DNA of 64,000 nucleotides from Lepidodermella squamata (lineage: Eukaryota > Gastrotricha), in assembly GCA_047495785.1 (NCBI GenBank), contig JBLDXI010000054.1, forward strand, positions 1,612,001 to 1,676,000, written 5' to 3'. The notes under the pieces were generated by a model. That model had not been told where the DNA came from. It ran no database searches and saw nothing but the letters and a program-made list of their open reading frames with translations. The translations under genes and the position numbers were made by a program. Below, in pieces: positions 36,612 to 47,312 of the stretch (its first letter is position 1; each line of letters opens with the position of its first letter).

Positions 36612-37139
36612 CTTAGTAGAGATGTTTAAATCGAAAGTTGAGTTTGAAACGAAAAACAGATGAATGACTTGGTAACACTTCGGCCGGTCGAGCTTCTTGA
36701 GGATTTTTAGGGTCGGAGTTATTTTTAACTCGATGACAACTGAGCATACTTTCTACCGAAATAAACCGCGTGGTTGCCGTGGCAGCATTAATAATTATAT
36801 ATTAAAAGTTCAGAATAAATTTACATTCGAGTAAATGGTTGAAGCTATTTTATATTAATATTAATATTATCTTTACCATTTTTATTTGACATCAGCATAT
36901 AATTTGTATTAATAATGATCTACACTTATGTAATTTGAGCATTACAATGTACGTTATGTATTGCTCATTATTATTACGAAATATATGATGATGTGAAAGA
37001 AATGGTAAGGATATAATTAATAAGTAATATATATAATTAATATAATTAACATTAAAATAGCTTGTGTATCTTGTGCTTATACTTGTAGTGTTCAAGTTCC
37101 TTTCTGACGGCGCGAAACGTTCAAAATTAATCAGCTGGC

Positions 37140-37320
37140 CTCAAAGTTATTTTTAATCATTATTCATTGCCAAAGCCTTGTCCGAGAACGAGGATACACA
37201 GTCGGAGGACGAGGAAGATTCGCACGGAAATCAAGGCAAGAAAAACCAAAAGAACCAAGATAAGGTACGTTTCAAGTTGATGCAAGGCAGCAACAACAAC
37301 TGCTACTCGTGAAACGTGAA
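37140..37320 (+). pseudogene. Gag-like CCHC zinc-knuckle relic, copy 2
   Basis: Reads ALSENEDTQSEDEEDSHGNQ, then basic residues and QGSNNNCYS before a TGA where the second knuckle cysteine (TGC) is expected. A further partial copy with the continuing GHYARECPEQ lies at 38318-38410. It resembles an acidic linker plus CCHC knuckle of a retroelement gag or ORF1. The mirror copy in the right arm (about 45035-45165) stops at the junction with the RT fragment. Confidence 0.5.
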
Positions 37321-37589
37321 AGCGTGCGCCATTCTCCCGCATGGCGCATACGGCACTTGGTCGACTTAATCCCAGTTATGCCTCGGCGCACACATTTTAA
37401 CTGGTTGATATTTGAAGTTCGGCCATCATTGCCAGAAACTTCTACTCTACAGCTGTGCACCTCATCCTTGCCTTTAGATCCTTAGCCCTCGAGCCTACCG
37501 AGAATATCCTGCCCTCGTCTAATTCAGCGTCAGCCAATGCCTGTCTGTGCCCAGAACCCTGAGGCCTCAAATTCAAACATTTTGGCGAG

Positions 37590-37875
37590 CCTTGACTGAG
37601 CCTCCACCCTGAGCCCGCGAGCCTGAGTCTGGTTGGAGCCCTGACCGAGCCAACTGGTGAGCCCTGGAAATATAGTAAACAATTGTGCTTTGCCTTTTAC
37701 AGAGCCTTGACTGAGCCTTTAAGCCTTTGAGCCCAGAGCCTTGACTGAGCCTCCACCCTGAGCCCGCGAGCCTGAGCCTGGTTGGAGCCCTGACCGAGCC
37801 AACTGGTGAGCCCTGGAAATATAGTAAACAATTGTGCTTTGCCTTTTACAGAGCCTTGACTGAGCCTTCGCCCTG
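37590..37875 (+). repeat. Two ~137-base tandem units (GAGCCTTGACTGAGCC type)
   Basis: Two near-identical units begin GAGCCTTGACTGAGCCTCC and end in TTTGCCTTTTACA, joined by a short (GAGCCTTTAAGCCTTTGAGC) spacer. The reverse-complement copy lies at about 43310-43595 in the other arm. No coding role was seen. Confidence 0.7.
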
Positions 37876-38769
37876 AGCCTACGTCATACGTGCCTACGTG
37901 CCTTGAGCCTTCATCTGAGCCCTTCGTCTGAGAAACTCACCCATCACCTGCAGTCGCGGAAAAATCTTATTGAGTAAACTTGAGCCTCCCCTCGTGCTTA
38001 ATTTATTTTGTGTTGAGGACCAATCCCGAAACCCGAACTCGACTCGGAACAACGGAGCAATCCTACGAACAGAACAAAGCGTCAAGCCAAGCGAACCACC
38101 CAAACAAACCAGCTGCAAACCAGTCACCCAGAATCAAAACGAGTCAATATAACAAAAAAAATAATAATAAAATATATAAAGATAAACAAATTAATCATAA
38201 TGATGTATAATAATTTGATGATATAATGATATGATGAAATACCTGACTCTGCCCTGGTCCGAGAGCAACTTTATTTAATGTTGGATGGACTTGAAACAAT
38301 AAATCTGAAAAACTGCCAAGTTGATGCAAGGCAGCAACAACAACTGCTACTCGTGAAACGTGAAAGACACATGTGGCCACTACGCACGCGAATGCCCAGA
38401 ACAGGGAAATACGAGTTGAATAATACCAAGAAATGGTCAACATATTTTCACCACTTTAACTGAGCTTTCAGCACTCAATATAGGCTGGCACTAAACTTTC
38501 CAGATTCTTTGCGACATCGGCTTCTTCGATTTTACTGATACCTACCGGTCCTGAACATCCTAGACACGAGCAACAATTTCTGGAAAATTGTTTGACTGTA
38601 AATTTACCTCCTTGTTTCGAATAGGTGAAGTGTTGGTTTATTAGGTAAATTAGAAAAACAATTCCTCAGCCCGCAGGCTAAAAAGGAGATTAACGGGCTG
38701 TTAGTGGCCCCTCAGTGTTAGCAAATTGAATATACTCTATGTACAAAATCTCTATGTATGTGAAAGGCA

Positions 38770-41700
38770 ATCGGTTCGGGTCCGGTTAAATCGTATATTG
38801 TTATGTGCCTCTCTGCGATTGAATATTAAATTTTCTGAGATTTCTTAATAAAAATAATTGTTGAGGAGTGTGCTCCCAGCTTATTAATTTCACATCTCGT
38901 TCGGCTTGGATACGGCATCAACTGTACACTACAACGGACTGTAACCAGCATCGCCGAGATGAAGCCGGAATGCCTCCTGCTACTGTCGATGTTTGGCGCT
39001 GTGGTTATCCTATGGACTGTCGACTTGTCCTTGGCTGGGTCACTTCTCGCTTTTGACCTGGCAGGACAGACTAATTCAAATTCGAACTTGGCTGCTTCTA
39101 CGCCACTCAAGGCGCGTGTGAATCGCGTGCCGTTTGAAACGTGGTGCCGTGAAATCAACGGTCAAGACGACTATAGTGTGCTCGGACACGACGGCAGGCC
39201 AACAGAAACCACGACGCATGAAGGTTTTTCGATCTTTTTTTGTTATTTGGCCCGCGATCCAAAACGTCAAATTACTCGCATGAGAGGTTTTATTCTGATT
39301 TTACTCTTGATTTCGGGGGTTCAGCCAAATCCGGGGCCCCCTGCTAGACACGAATTACCAGTCACACCAAATCATGAGTTGAGCGATGTAGTTCAGAAAT
39401 TGAATTATGGGGACGAAAAAATGAAATTCATACACGCGGTTCATTTCAATGTGAATGGCTTGACATGTAAACTGGAAAAATCTAGTATTTTCAAATATGA
39501 AGCCCTCGCTGAATTCTGCTCAGTGAATAAGCCTGATCTAATCCTAATATCGGAGACGAAAATTCCGGCGAATTCTACACCGAAATTTGTCGAGGATATG
39601 TTTTCAGACTATAGTTGCATTTGGGTTGGACGGGAAAATTCTGGCGGTGGCGGTGTAGCAATATTAGTCCGCAACAATTTGGTGATCAAAAATTATTGGT
39701 CAACCTCATCCACAATCGAGAACATTCACGCTTTAATCGAATCACCAAATGGAATGACATTCACAGCATCCGTGATATATCGATCACCAACAGTAATGCC
39801 CAAAATTCCAGTCGAAGAACTAGACAGTGTTTTAGTTGATCTTACTGCAAAATCGATGCATGTCAATCATCGATTTATAGGCGGAGATTTCAATTGGGAC
39901 CTTCTCGATATCAAAGTTGACTCAGAATTACGAGACACATTCAATACGTTTGATCTGAAACATAGCTTTCCACACTGCATTACTAGGCCAGCCGCTCTTA
40001 CCATGCTCGACCATTTTTGGACCACTGAAAAGGAAGAAAACATCATCTTATCGGGAACAATACATGGGCTTAGCGACCATCACGGGATCTTGTTAGTTAT
40101 CACGGACCAGGGAACAAAAAGGTTTAAAAACCAAGTCGCAACCGAATCTAAGTATCGTAACTTGAAAGCTATCAAGGCAGACCAGTTCAATTATGAACTC
40201 GGTAAGGCACTAGGAAGTCCTAGCATCGAAACCGGAGATAGCTCACAGAATTGCTGGGATAAAATCCAGACAGCGATTATTAAGGTTCTTGATAAACTTG
40301 CACCAGAAACAGTTAGAAAATCTACGCACCGCCGCACCAAACACCGGCCAACTTTTCACTCACTTAGCAAACAACGAAAGGAACATCGAAAAATCCGGAA
40401 ATCGCGAAGGGCCAAATGGCGCAGTAAAGTTACTGAGGCAGGGCGGGATTCCAAAAAAATCTGGAAGGTGGTTAATGAGTTTAGACCTAAGAAATCGTCC
40501 AACCACAACGACTTTCCATCTCTGAATAAAGATGAGTCGTATCTCCTGGCTAACACTTTCAATCAGATGTTCTCGAACGTTGGCAAAAAGATAGCAGATT
40601 TGCTTTTGAATCGCCTAGACTTCGACCGGAAGAACCCGAAGAATCAGGAATTTTCATTTAGGCATATCACGCAAAGGGAACTATGCCTGGCATTCTCAAA
40701 AGTGAAAAACAAATCTACGACTGGTCACGATGGTATTCCGGAGTCTATTCTTAAACTAGCTTCTGATGTTTTGAAACCTCATTTACTCGTTCTGTTCAAT
40801 GTAATAATTGACAATAACACAATTCCTGAGCAATGGAAAATCGCAGTGGTTCATCCTCTTCACAAAGGTGGGTGTAAATCTGACGTAGGTAATTTTAGGC
40901 CTATTTCAATACTGTCAGCCATTTCCAGAACTTTTGAACGGTGCATTTCCATGCAAATTAAGGAACATATCACCAATATCGAGTTTCTTTCGCCTAGCCA
41001 ATTTGGTTTCAGACAATATCATTCTACCGACACATGTCTAGCGAAACTCAGTAATGATCTACGTAAGACTCATGAACAAAGCAAAATATCGGTAGCTATT
41101 GCGATAGACTTGAGCAAGGCTTTTGACTCACTGCATCACCAAGGTGTCTATAACTCCTTAATTAGCGCAGGTTTCACAGAGAAAGCAGTCGGATTAATTC
41201 GCAATTACCTTGAGAACCGAAAACAGTATGTTTCGATAAACAATACCTTTTCAGACCATTTGCCTTTGCTCTACGGCGTGCCCCAAGGTAGTGTACTGGG
41301 GCCGCTACTTTTCACGCTATATATTAATGAGATGGCATCGATTCCCAGATTTGCGAAACTAGTCCAGTTCGCAGATGATACCACTGTATATCATTCAGGA
41401 AAAGATGTTGAAAAGTTACAACAGGAGCTTCAGTACGACATTGATCAATTGAGTGTCTGGCTCGCAGCGAACAGTCTAATGGTAAACGGGAAAAAATCGC
41501 AGATGATTGTTTTGCCAACCGACTACAACACCACTTCCCCACCTAAATTCGAAATCAAAATTGACGGCTGCTTGATCGGAACAACGTCATCACTCAAAGT
41601 CTTGGGGTTTACTCTTGACAATAAATTGGGATTTAAGGAACATTTAAGGGGGGTGAAAAACAAATCACGTAGTGGCTTATTCGGACTGAGGATCGCTGCT

Positions 41701-42515
41701 AAATACCTTGATCGAAAGACTCTCAAACTCATGGCAAATGGCCTAATATTCTGCCACTTAATGTACTGCGATACAACTCTCTCGCAGCTGGCACCGACCA
41801 AGCTCAGCAAACTACAACGTCGCCAAGACCAGGCCGTAAGAATCATTTGCCACGCTCCGATGAACGCGGACCCCGCACCGCTAAGACAAAAACTCGGATG
41901 GCTGGATCTTGACGGAAAACGAAAAGTTCACCTGGCAACACTGATCTGGCGCTGCATTAATGGTGAGGCCCCGGTAGCCATAGCCAACTTCTTCAAACTT
42001 CGAACCGCACCAATGGCTTCTACCCGCAAACAAAACGCCCTCAAAGAACTCTCAAACATCCTAGAGGTGCCCAGGACTAAGTCAGCGATCATGGATCGGT
42101 GTTTGGCTCACCATGGATCGGTATTTTGGAACTCTCTCCCCGACCACATCCGCACATCCAAAACTGCCGACCAATGCAGAAACTTGGTTTACCGTCACCT
42201 GCTTACACAACAAAAAGAACTTACCTCAAATACCGCCGCCTGAAACCAGAAGACAAGAGCATCTGCATTTTATATTTTTATATTGATCCTGCTACAAACC
42301 AACATTCATCACAATTGTTTTCTTTGTTGAGCTATCTTCTTTTTTATACATATAAGTTACATGATGTTTTATAACTATCTAATCTTGTGTACAGTTTAAA
42401 TCGAACCTAACTAATCCATTGTCTTTTTTTACAGCTGAGCTTTCCAACTTTTTCTAAAAACGGATGAATGGCTCATAAATAAATAAAATAAATAAATGCC
42501 GCAAGAGGCCCCGGT
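38770..42515 (+). mobile_element. Near-intact non-LTR retrotransposon (CR1/L2/Jockey-like)
   Basis: One long frame (38959-42243) is followed by a short 3' UTR and an AATAAATAAAATAAATAAAT tail near 42478-42497. Both ends are bordered by a similar tRNA-T-arm-like word (CGGTTCGGGTCCGG at about 38771; CGGTTCGAGTCCGG at about 42511), which could be a 14-base target duplication with one change. It sits exactly between the arms of the inverted duplication. There is no LTR. Confidence 0.75.
38959..42243 (+). CDS. Retrotransposon polyprotein: APE endonuclease + reverse transcriptase (1094 aa)
   Basis: The single frame opens with a signal-peptide-like hydrophobic start (LLLLSMFGAVVILW). At residues 111-127 a second hydrophobic stretch ends in GVQPNPGP, the core of a 2A-like ribosome-skipping peptide known from APE-type non-LTR elements; separation would fall between Gly126 and Pro127. 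The endonuclease spans about 155-400 (HFNVNGL, LISETK, GGDFNWD, LSDHHG). Reverse transcriptase spans about 560-860 (TTGHDGIPESILK, AIDLSKAFDSL, VPQGSVLGPLLF, QFADDTTVY). A C-terminal region typical of CR1/Jockey-like elements follows. No frameshift or stop is seen, so it may be active or recently active. It would copy its own RNA into DNA at a nicked target. Confidence 0.88.
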   Translation: MKPECLLLLSMFGAVVILWTVDLSLAGSLLAFDLAGQTNSNSNLAASTPLKARVNRVPFETWCREINGQDDYSVLGHDGRPTETTTHEGFSIFFCYLARDPKRQITRMRGFILILLLISGVQPNPGPPARHELPVTPNHELSDVVQKLNYGDEKMKFIHAVHFNVNGLTCKLEKSSIFKYEALAEFCSVNKPDLILISETKIPANSTPKFVEDMFSDYSCIWVGRENSGGGGVAILVRNNLVIKNYWSTSSTIENIHALIESPNGMTFTASVIYRSPTVMPKIPVEELDSVLVDLTAKSMHVNHRFIGGDFNWDLLDIKVDSELRDTFNTFDLKHSFPHCITRPAALTMLDHFWTTEKEENIILSGTIHGLSDHHGILLVITDQGTKRFKNQVATESKYRNLKAIKADQFNYELGKALGSPSIETGDSSQNCWDKIQTAIIKVLDKLAPETVRKSTHRRTKHRPTFHSLSKQRKEHRKIRKSRRAKWRSKVTEAGRDSKKIWKVVNEFRPKKSSNHNDFPSLNKDESYLLANTFNQMFSNVGKKIADLLLNRLDFDRKNPKNQEFSFRHITQRELCLAFSKVKNKSTTGHDGIPESILKLASDVLKPHLLVLFNVIIDNNTIPEQWKIAVVHPLHKGGCKSDVGNFRPISILSAISRTFERCISMQIKEHITNIEFLSPSQFGFRQYHSTDTCLAKLSNDLRKTHEQSKISVAIAIDLSKAFDSLHHQGVYNSLISAGFTEKAVGLIRNYLENRKQYVSINNTFSDHLPLLYGVPQGSVLGPLLFTLYINEMASIPRFAKLVQFADDTTVYHSGKDVEKLQQELQYDIDQLSVWLAANSLMVNGKKSQMIVLPTDYNTTSPPKFEIKIDGCLIGTTSSLKVLGFTLDNKLGFKEHLRGVKNKSRSGLFGLRIAAKYLDRKTLKLMANGLIFCHLMYCDTTLSQLAPTKLSKLQRRQDQAVRIICHAPMNADPAPLRQKLGWLDLDGKRKVHLATLIWRCINGEAPVAIANFFKLRTAPMASTRKQNALKELSNILEVPRTKSAIMDRCLAHHGSVFWNSLPDHIRTSKTADQCRNLVYRHLLTQQKELTSNTAA

Positions 42516-42735
42516 TCGAGTCCGGCTATGTTTTCTGTTTTCTTGTCCTAGATCTTAGACTTTTTAAAATTGAATTGTAATGCCGAGGCATGGTCCTTAA
42601 AGGCATGTTCTTAGTTTGCGGATCGTCGATCCTGGTAGCAGTTGGGCCTCGGGTGGCGGCACGCATCAAACGGCGACCCGAGGCGATGAGTGGTTGGTTC
42701 CTTTTGGTGGCTGATGGACTATCTTTTGCCTTTCA
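42516..42735. other. Unassigned sequence between retrotransposon tail and right arm
   Basis: About 220 bases with no recognised gene. A short internal inverted pair (GCCTCGGGT... and ACCCGAGGC) lies near 42646-42681. It has no counterpart in the left arm. Confidence 0.4.
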
Positions 42736-43309
42736 CATACATAGAGATTTTGTACATAGAGTATATTCAATTTGCTAACACTGAGGGGCCACTAACAGCC
42801 CGTTAATCTCCTTTTTAGCCTGCGGGCTGCCTTGCATCAACTTGGCAGTTTTTCAGATTTATTGTTTCAAGTCCATCCAACATTAAATAAAGTTGCTCTC
42901 GGACCAGGGCAGAGTCAGGTATTTCATCATATCATTATATCATCAAATTATTATACATCATTATGATTAATTTGTTTATCTTTATATATTTTATTATTAT
43001 TTTTTTTGTTATATTGACTCGTTTTGATTCTGGGTGACTGGTTTGCAGCTGGTTTGTTTGGGTGGTTCGCTTGGCTTGACGCTTTGTTCTGTTCGTAGGA
43101 TTGCTCCGTTGTTCCGAGTCGAGTTCGGGTTTCGGGATTGGTCCTCAACACAAAATAAATTAAGCACGAGGGGAGGCTCAAGTTTACTCAATAAGATTTT
43201 TCCGCGACTGCAGGTGATGGGTGAGTTTCTCAGACGAAGGGCTCAGATGAAGGCTCAAGGCACGTAGGCACGTATGACGTAGGCTCAGGGCGAAGGCTCA
43301 GTCAAGGCT

Positions 43310-43595
43310 CTGTAAAAGGCAAAGCACAATTGTTTACTATATTTCCAGGGCTCACCAGTTGGCTCGGTCAGGGCTCCAACCAGGCTCAGGCTCGCGGGCT
43401 CAGGGTGGAGGCTCAGTCAAGGCTCTGGGCTCAAAGGCTTAAAGGCTCAGTCAAGGCTCTGTAAAAGGCAAAGCACAATTGTTTACTATATTTCCAGGGC
43501 TCACCAGTTGGCTCGGTCAGGGCTCCAACCAGACTCAGGCTCGCGGGCTCAGGGTGGAGGCTCAGTCAAGGCTCGCCAAAATGTTTGAATTTGAG
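43310..43595 (-). repeat. Two ~137-base tandem units, mirror copy
   Basis: Reverse complement of 37590-37875, with the same two-unit structure and the same short spacer. Confidence 0.7.
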
Positions 43596-43675
43596 GCCTC
43601 AGGGTTCTGGGCACAGACAGGCATTGGCTGACGCTGAATTAGACGAGGGCAGGATATTCTCGGTAGGCTCGAGGG

Positions 43676-45030
43676 CTAAGGATCTAAAGGCAAGGATGAG
43701 GTGCACAGCTGTAGAGTAGAAGTTTCTGGCAATGATGGCCGAACTTCAAATATCAACCAGTTAAAATGTGTGCGCCGAGGCATAACTGGGATTAAGTCGA
43801 CCAAGTGCCGTATGCGCCATGCGGGAGAATGATCGTTCATGGTCTTATGGCCGAAGCTATCGAAAGATAGTGAAGCTATGTATTTAATGTAGTCGGCCAT
43901 AACATCGCCAGCTGCCAGGCAGCGTTGGCCGTAGCGTTCCAGACGTTCGGTGAAGATGTCTTCAATTGAGGGCACATCAGCCAGAAATAAAGTGCCAAAG
44001 GAATCGGCGTCGTAAGGCAAATCGAGGGCAGCGCGAAGCCCGTTCGCCTGTATTTCAAATAGTCTGTTGATAGAAGACTTGGGTTGACAGGACCATGCTG
44101 GCGAGCCGTACGTGGCCAGGCTTTCGGCCATCGATTTATGAAACATGATTCCTAGTCGCTGTGGCAAAATCTTACGTGTCATGATGCCTCGTAGGACACC
44201 AGCTCTCGGACGGCACTTCGCGGAGATGCTGGATATGTGAGGCTCCCAGCTGAGTTGAGGGGTCAGCGTGACACCCAGGTACTTAATTGAGGGTGTTTGT
44301 TTTATTGTGTGCTTTCCGAGCTTGAGCGAAATCGAGGGCACTGAGTTATAATATCCAAAAAGCATGACCTCGCATTTTTCGAGATTTAAGATCAGGCGCC
44401 ATTGTTCGCACCAGCCGACCGTGACGTCTAGCTGTGCTTGAATTCGGCGGGTACAGTCGAGCAGCGACTTGCCGTAAGCCCAGTTGAGGGCGTCGTCAGC
44501 ATACGTTCCGTTCGCTACTTTCCGCTTGCCATCGTCGGGCTGCAGTCCCATCGGCTGCATATCCGCCGTGAAAAAGATGAATAACAGTGGGCTCAGCGGT
44601 GAGCCCTGAGGCACACCACAGCAGATCGGGTGTTGTTCGCTGAGCTCGCTGTCGACTTTGAGCTTGAAGCAACGGCCGCGCAAAAAGTCGGCCACCCAGC
44701 GGATTATAGGCTCGGGGACACCGGCTTCAATAAGCTTATGCAGGAGTCCATTGTGCCAGACAATGTCGAAGGCACTCTTGAAGTCTAGGGCAGCTGCGAC
44801 GAGCTTCCAATGTCTGGCCAGCGCTACGGCGACGTCGTTGACGAGCCTGAAGGTGGGGTCGGTGGCACTTCGACCTTGCCAAAAGCCGAACTGGTGTTGC
44901 GGCAGCAGATTTTTGCTTACCAGGAAATCGAAGAGAACTTTTGTCACTAGCAGTTCTAGACACTTGCCGAGTGCTGGCAGCAGGGCGACTGGTCTATAGG
45001 ACTCAGGTAGCTCTGGATTGAAACGTACTT
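43676..45030 (-). pseudogene. 5'-truncated non-LTR retrotransposon (RT domain and C-terminus)
   Basis: The frame is open from about 45030 (ESYRPVALLPALGKCLELLV) through RT blocks QHQFGFWQGRSATD, ALDFKSAFDIV, GVPQGSPLSPLLF and the catalytic GTYADDALNW to a stop at 43676. The family is Jockey-like and distinct from the 38959 element. The 5' end is fused to the gag-like relic, with no start codon and no endonuclease. The catalytic YADD is intact but the element is incomplete. The left arm keeps only its 3' part (from about 37329). Confidence 0.8.
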
Positions 45031-45689
45031 GAAACGTACCTTATCTTGGTTCTTTTGGTTTTTCTTGCCTTGATTTCCGTGCGAATCTTCCTCGTCCTCC
45101 GACTGTGTATCCTCGTTCTCGGACAAGGCTTTGGCAATGAATAATGATTAAAAATAACTTTGAGGCCAGATTAATTTTGAACGTTTCGCGCTGTCAGAAA
45201 GGAACTTGAACACTACAAGTATAAGCACAAGATACACAAGCTATTTTAATGTTAATTATATTAATTATATATATTACTTATTAATTATATCCTTACCATT
45301 TCTTTCACATCATCATATATTTCGTAATAATAATGAGCAATACATAACGTACATTGTAATGCTCAAATTACATAAGTGTAGATCATTATTAATACAAATT
45401 ATATGCTGATGTCAAATAAAAATGGTAAAGATAATATTAATATTAATATAAAATAGCTTCAACCATTTACTCGAATGTAAATTTATTCTGAACTTTTAAT
45501 ATATAATTATTAATGCTGCCACGGCAACCACGCGGTTTATTTCGGTAGAAAGTATGCTCAGTTGTCATCGAGTTAAAAATAACTCCGACCCTAAAAATCC
45601 TCAAGAAGCTCGACCGGCCGAAGTGTTACCAAGTCATTCATCTGTTTTTCGTTTCAAACTCAACTTTCGATTTAAACATCTCTACTAAG

Positions 45690-47312
45690 ATGACTTTTAG
45701 ACTGACTGTTCTTGCTGCGACCTTGGGCATCGCCTGTAGTCGTAAGTTACCGTCTCTTTCACCAATCATTAGCTAATTCGGGGTTCATATTATTTTCAGA
45801 AAGTGTTGTCAGCACTGCCGATTGCTCTGATGCAGTTACCGCCTACCAACCTGAAAGCGGTAGTTTGTTCGACCTTAGCAGTCATCGCATCACCTGTGCC
45901 GATGGCAGCTACCTGACGTCGTGGACGATCCAGAGGAGTGTTAGAGAGGCTAATAAATTGCAGTATGCATACAAGTGCTGCAAGGCCCCGTCTGTCGGAA
46001 AGTGCAGACAAGTTATCAATGGCAACACAGATGGCGGTACCGGGGATGCCGTCTATTTGGACAGACAGGATATCAAGTGCAACGCCAATGAGGTTCTGAA
46101 AGGCTTCAGCCAGAGTACTGCGAGTGGACAGATCCAGTACACCTACACTTGCTGCGAGGTTAGTATCTTTCTGACTAGGAGCCTCCCGAAGGAGATTTTT
46201 AGTACTCGCCCCAGTTCGCGCTCCCACAGTTTCAGTCTTTCCTCGGTTTCACATGCACCTGACCGATAGGAGCAAGTTCAGGGCTGTAACTTTGGCGGAC
46301 ATTAAATATGTCACTGGTTCCGGGCACTCCAACAGCCTTGTTTTATATGAATCATCCTTTAATGAGAACCTAAAAACAAGTAATGCTTGCTCATGCTCTC
46401 TTTTATCCAGGTTCCAAGTAGCACTTCATTCACCAGCAAGGTGCTTGCCACCAATTACAACCAGGACAGTACCAAAACGTGGTCCTTTGCACGTCACAAT
46501 CCGGCCTGTGCGGACGGTGAGCTGATGCAGAGATGGCGCCTTCAACGCCTTCAAGCACAGGGCCTTATCAGCTTCGAATACACCTGTGCCGTCTTCGGCG
46601 GCTCGCCATCACGTTGCGGTAAGTTGAAATGCCTTGGTTCACAATCAATGCACTTTCTTCAAATCAGCGACCGCTCAGTGGTACGAGAAGTGCTCCAATG
46701 CCAACCTGGCAACCGCGGTGTCCGATTACGGCGGTGGGAAAACGTACTCCCTCGCATCTCAAGACGTCAAATGCCCCACCAACAATTATCTAACGTCATT
46801 CGGACTGACCATGCCCAGCGGAACCACCATCATGGACAGCGGAAACACCATCCAGTACTCGTACACTTGCTGCGCTGCCCCCATCGCTGTATCATGCCGC
46901 GAAGTCGAGAACACGTGGACTGATGCCAACTACGGCAACAGCAACTACTTGGACAGGCAGAATATCCAGTGCACTGGTAACGAGGTCTTGAACAGATTCC
47001 AGCTACTTCAGAAACCTACGACCCTCAACATTTCCTACGGCTACACGTGCTGCTCGGTGAGAATTTCTTAAATTAATCTACTAATTTTTGTATGAGATGT
47101 TATCATTTCAGGTCTCAGGAAATGTCACCACTACAAGCCACGTGACGAATTACGCGGACGAAGGCATTCGGATCAACTCACTCGTCAGCCATCGCCCGAC
47201 CTGCCCCAATGGCAAGTTGCTGCAACAGTTCCAACTGAAGCGCAATGGTTTGGGCAAGAGCCGAATCGAGTACACCTGTGCTCAGGTCGTGAGCGAAGCT
47301 TGCGCTGCGTGA
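45690..47312 (+). CDS. YTCC-repeat secreted protein C, complete form (402 aa)
   Basis: Five exons: 45690-45741, 45800-46158, 46411-46618, 46668-47056, 47112-47312; 1209 bases, 402 residues. Exon 1 encodes the signal peptide (FRLTVLAATLGIACS). The mature protein is built of about six alternating units. One type ends in YxYxC(C) (YAYKCCKAP, YTYTCCE, FEYTCAV, YSYTCCAAP, YGYTCCS, IEYTCAQ), each preceded by C...(G/N)..L..F/W.L.R. The other is a linker with YLDRQDIKC or YLDRQNIQC. The family is not recognised; it looks like a disulfide-rich extracellular repeat protein. The 3' UTR with AATAAA is shared with copies A and B. It is the only one of the three with all exons, so probably closest to the ancestor. 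Confidence 0.78.

Larger units (their letters stand above)
35290..38769. repeat. Left arm of a large inverted duplication
   Basis: This arm is the reverse complement of 42736 to ~47470, apart from internal gaps. It contains YTCC gene B, its 5' flank, a gag relic, two 137-base tandem units and a short inner block (38668-38769) ending at the retrotransposon. Flank segments such as 36640-37200 and 37340-38330 look nearly identical to the other arm by eye (for example one substitution and one 3-base indel near 37110-37135), whereas the gene exons differ more. Relative to the right arm it lacks most of the RT fragment but has an extra ~330 bases at 38336-38667. Confidence 0.85.

Noticed and set aside
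37892-38210. Identical short frames in both arms of the inverted duplication
   Set aside because: Identity reflects the DNA duplication, not protein conservation; no motif is present.
42497-42530. Possible tRNA gene at GGTTCGAGTCC
   Set aside because: Only a T-arm-like segment is present; no D-arm, anticodon arm or acceptor pairing could be found.
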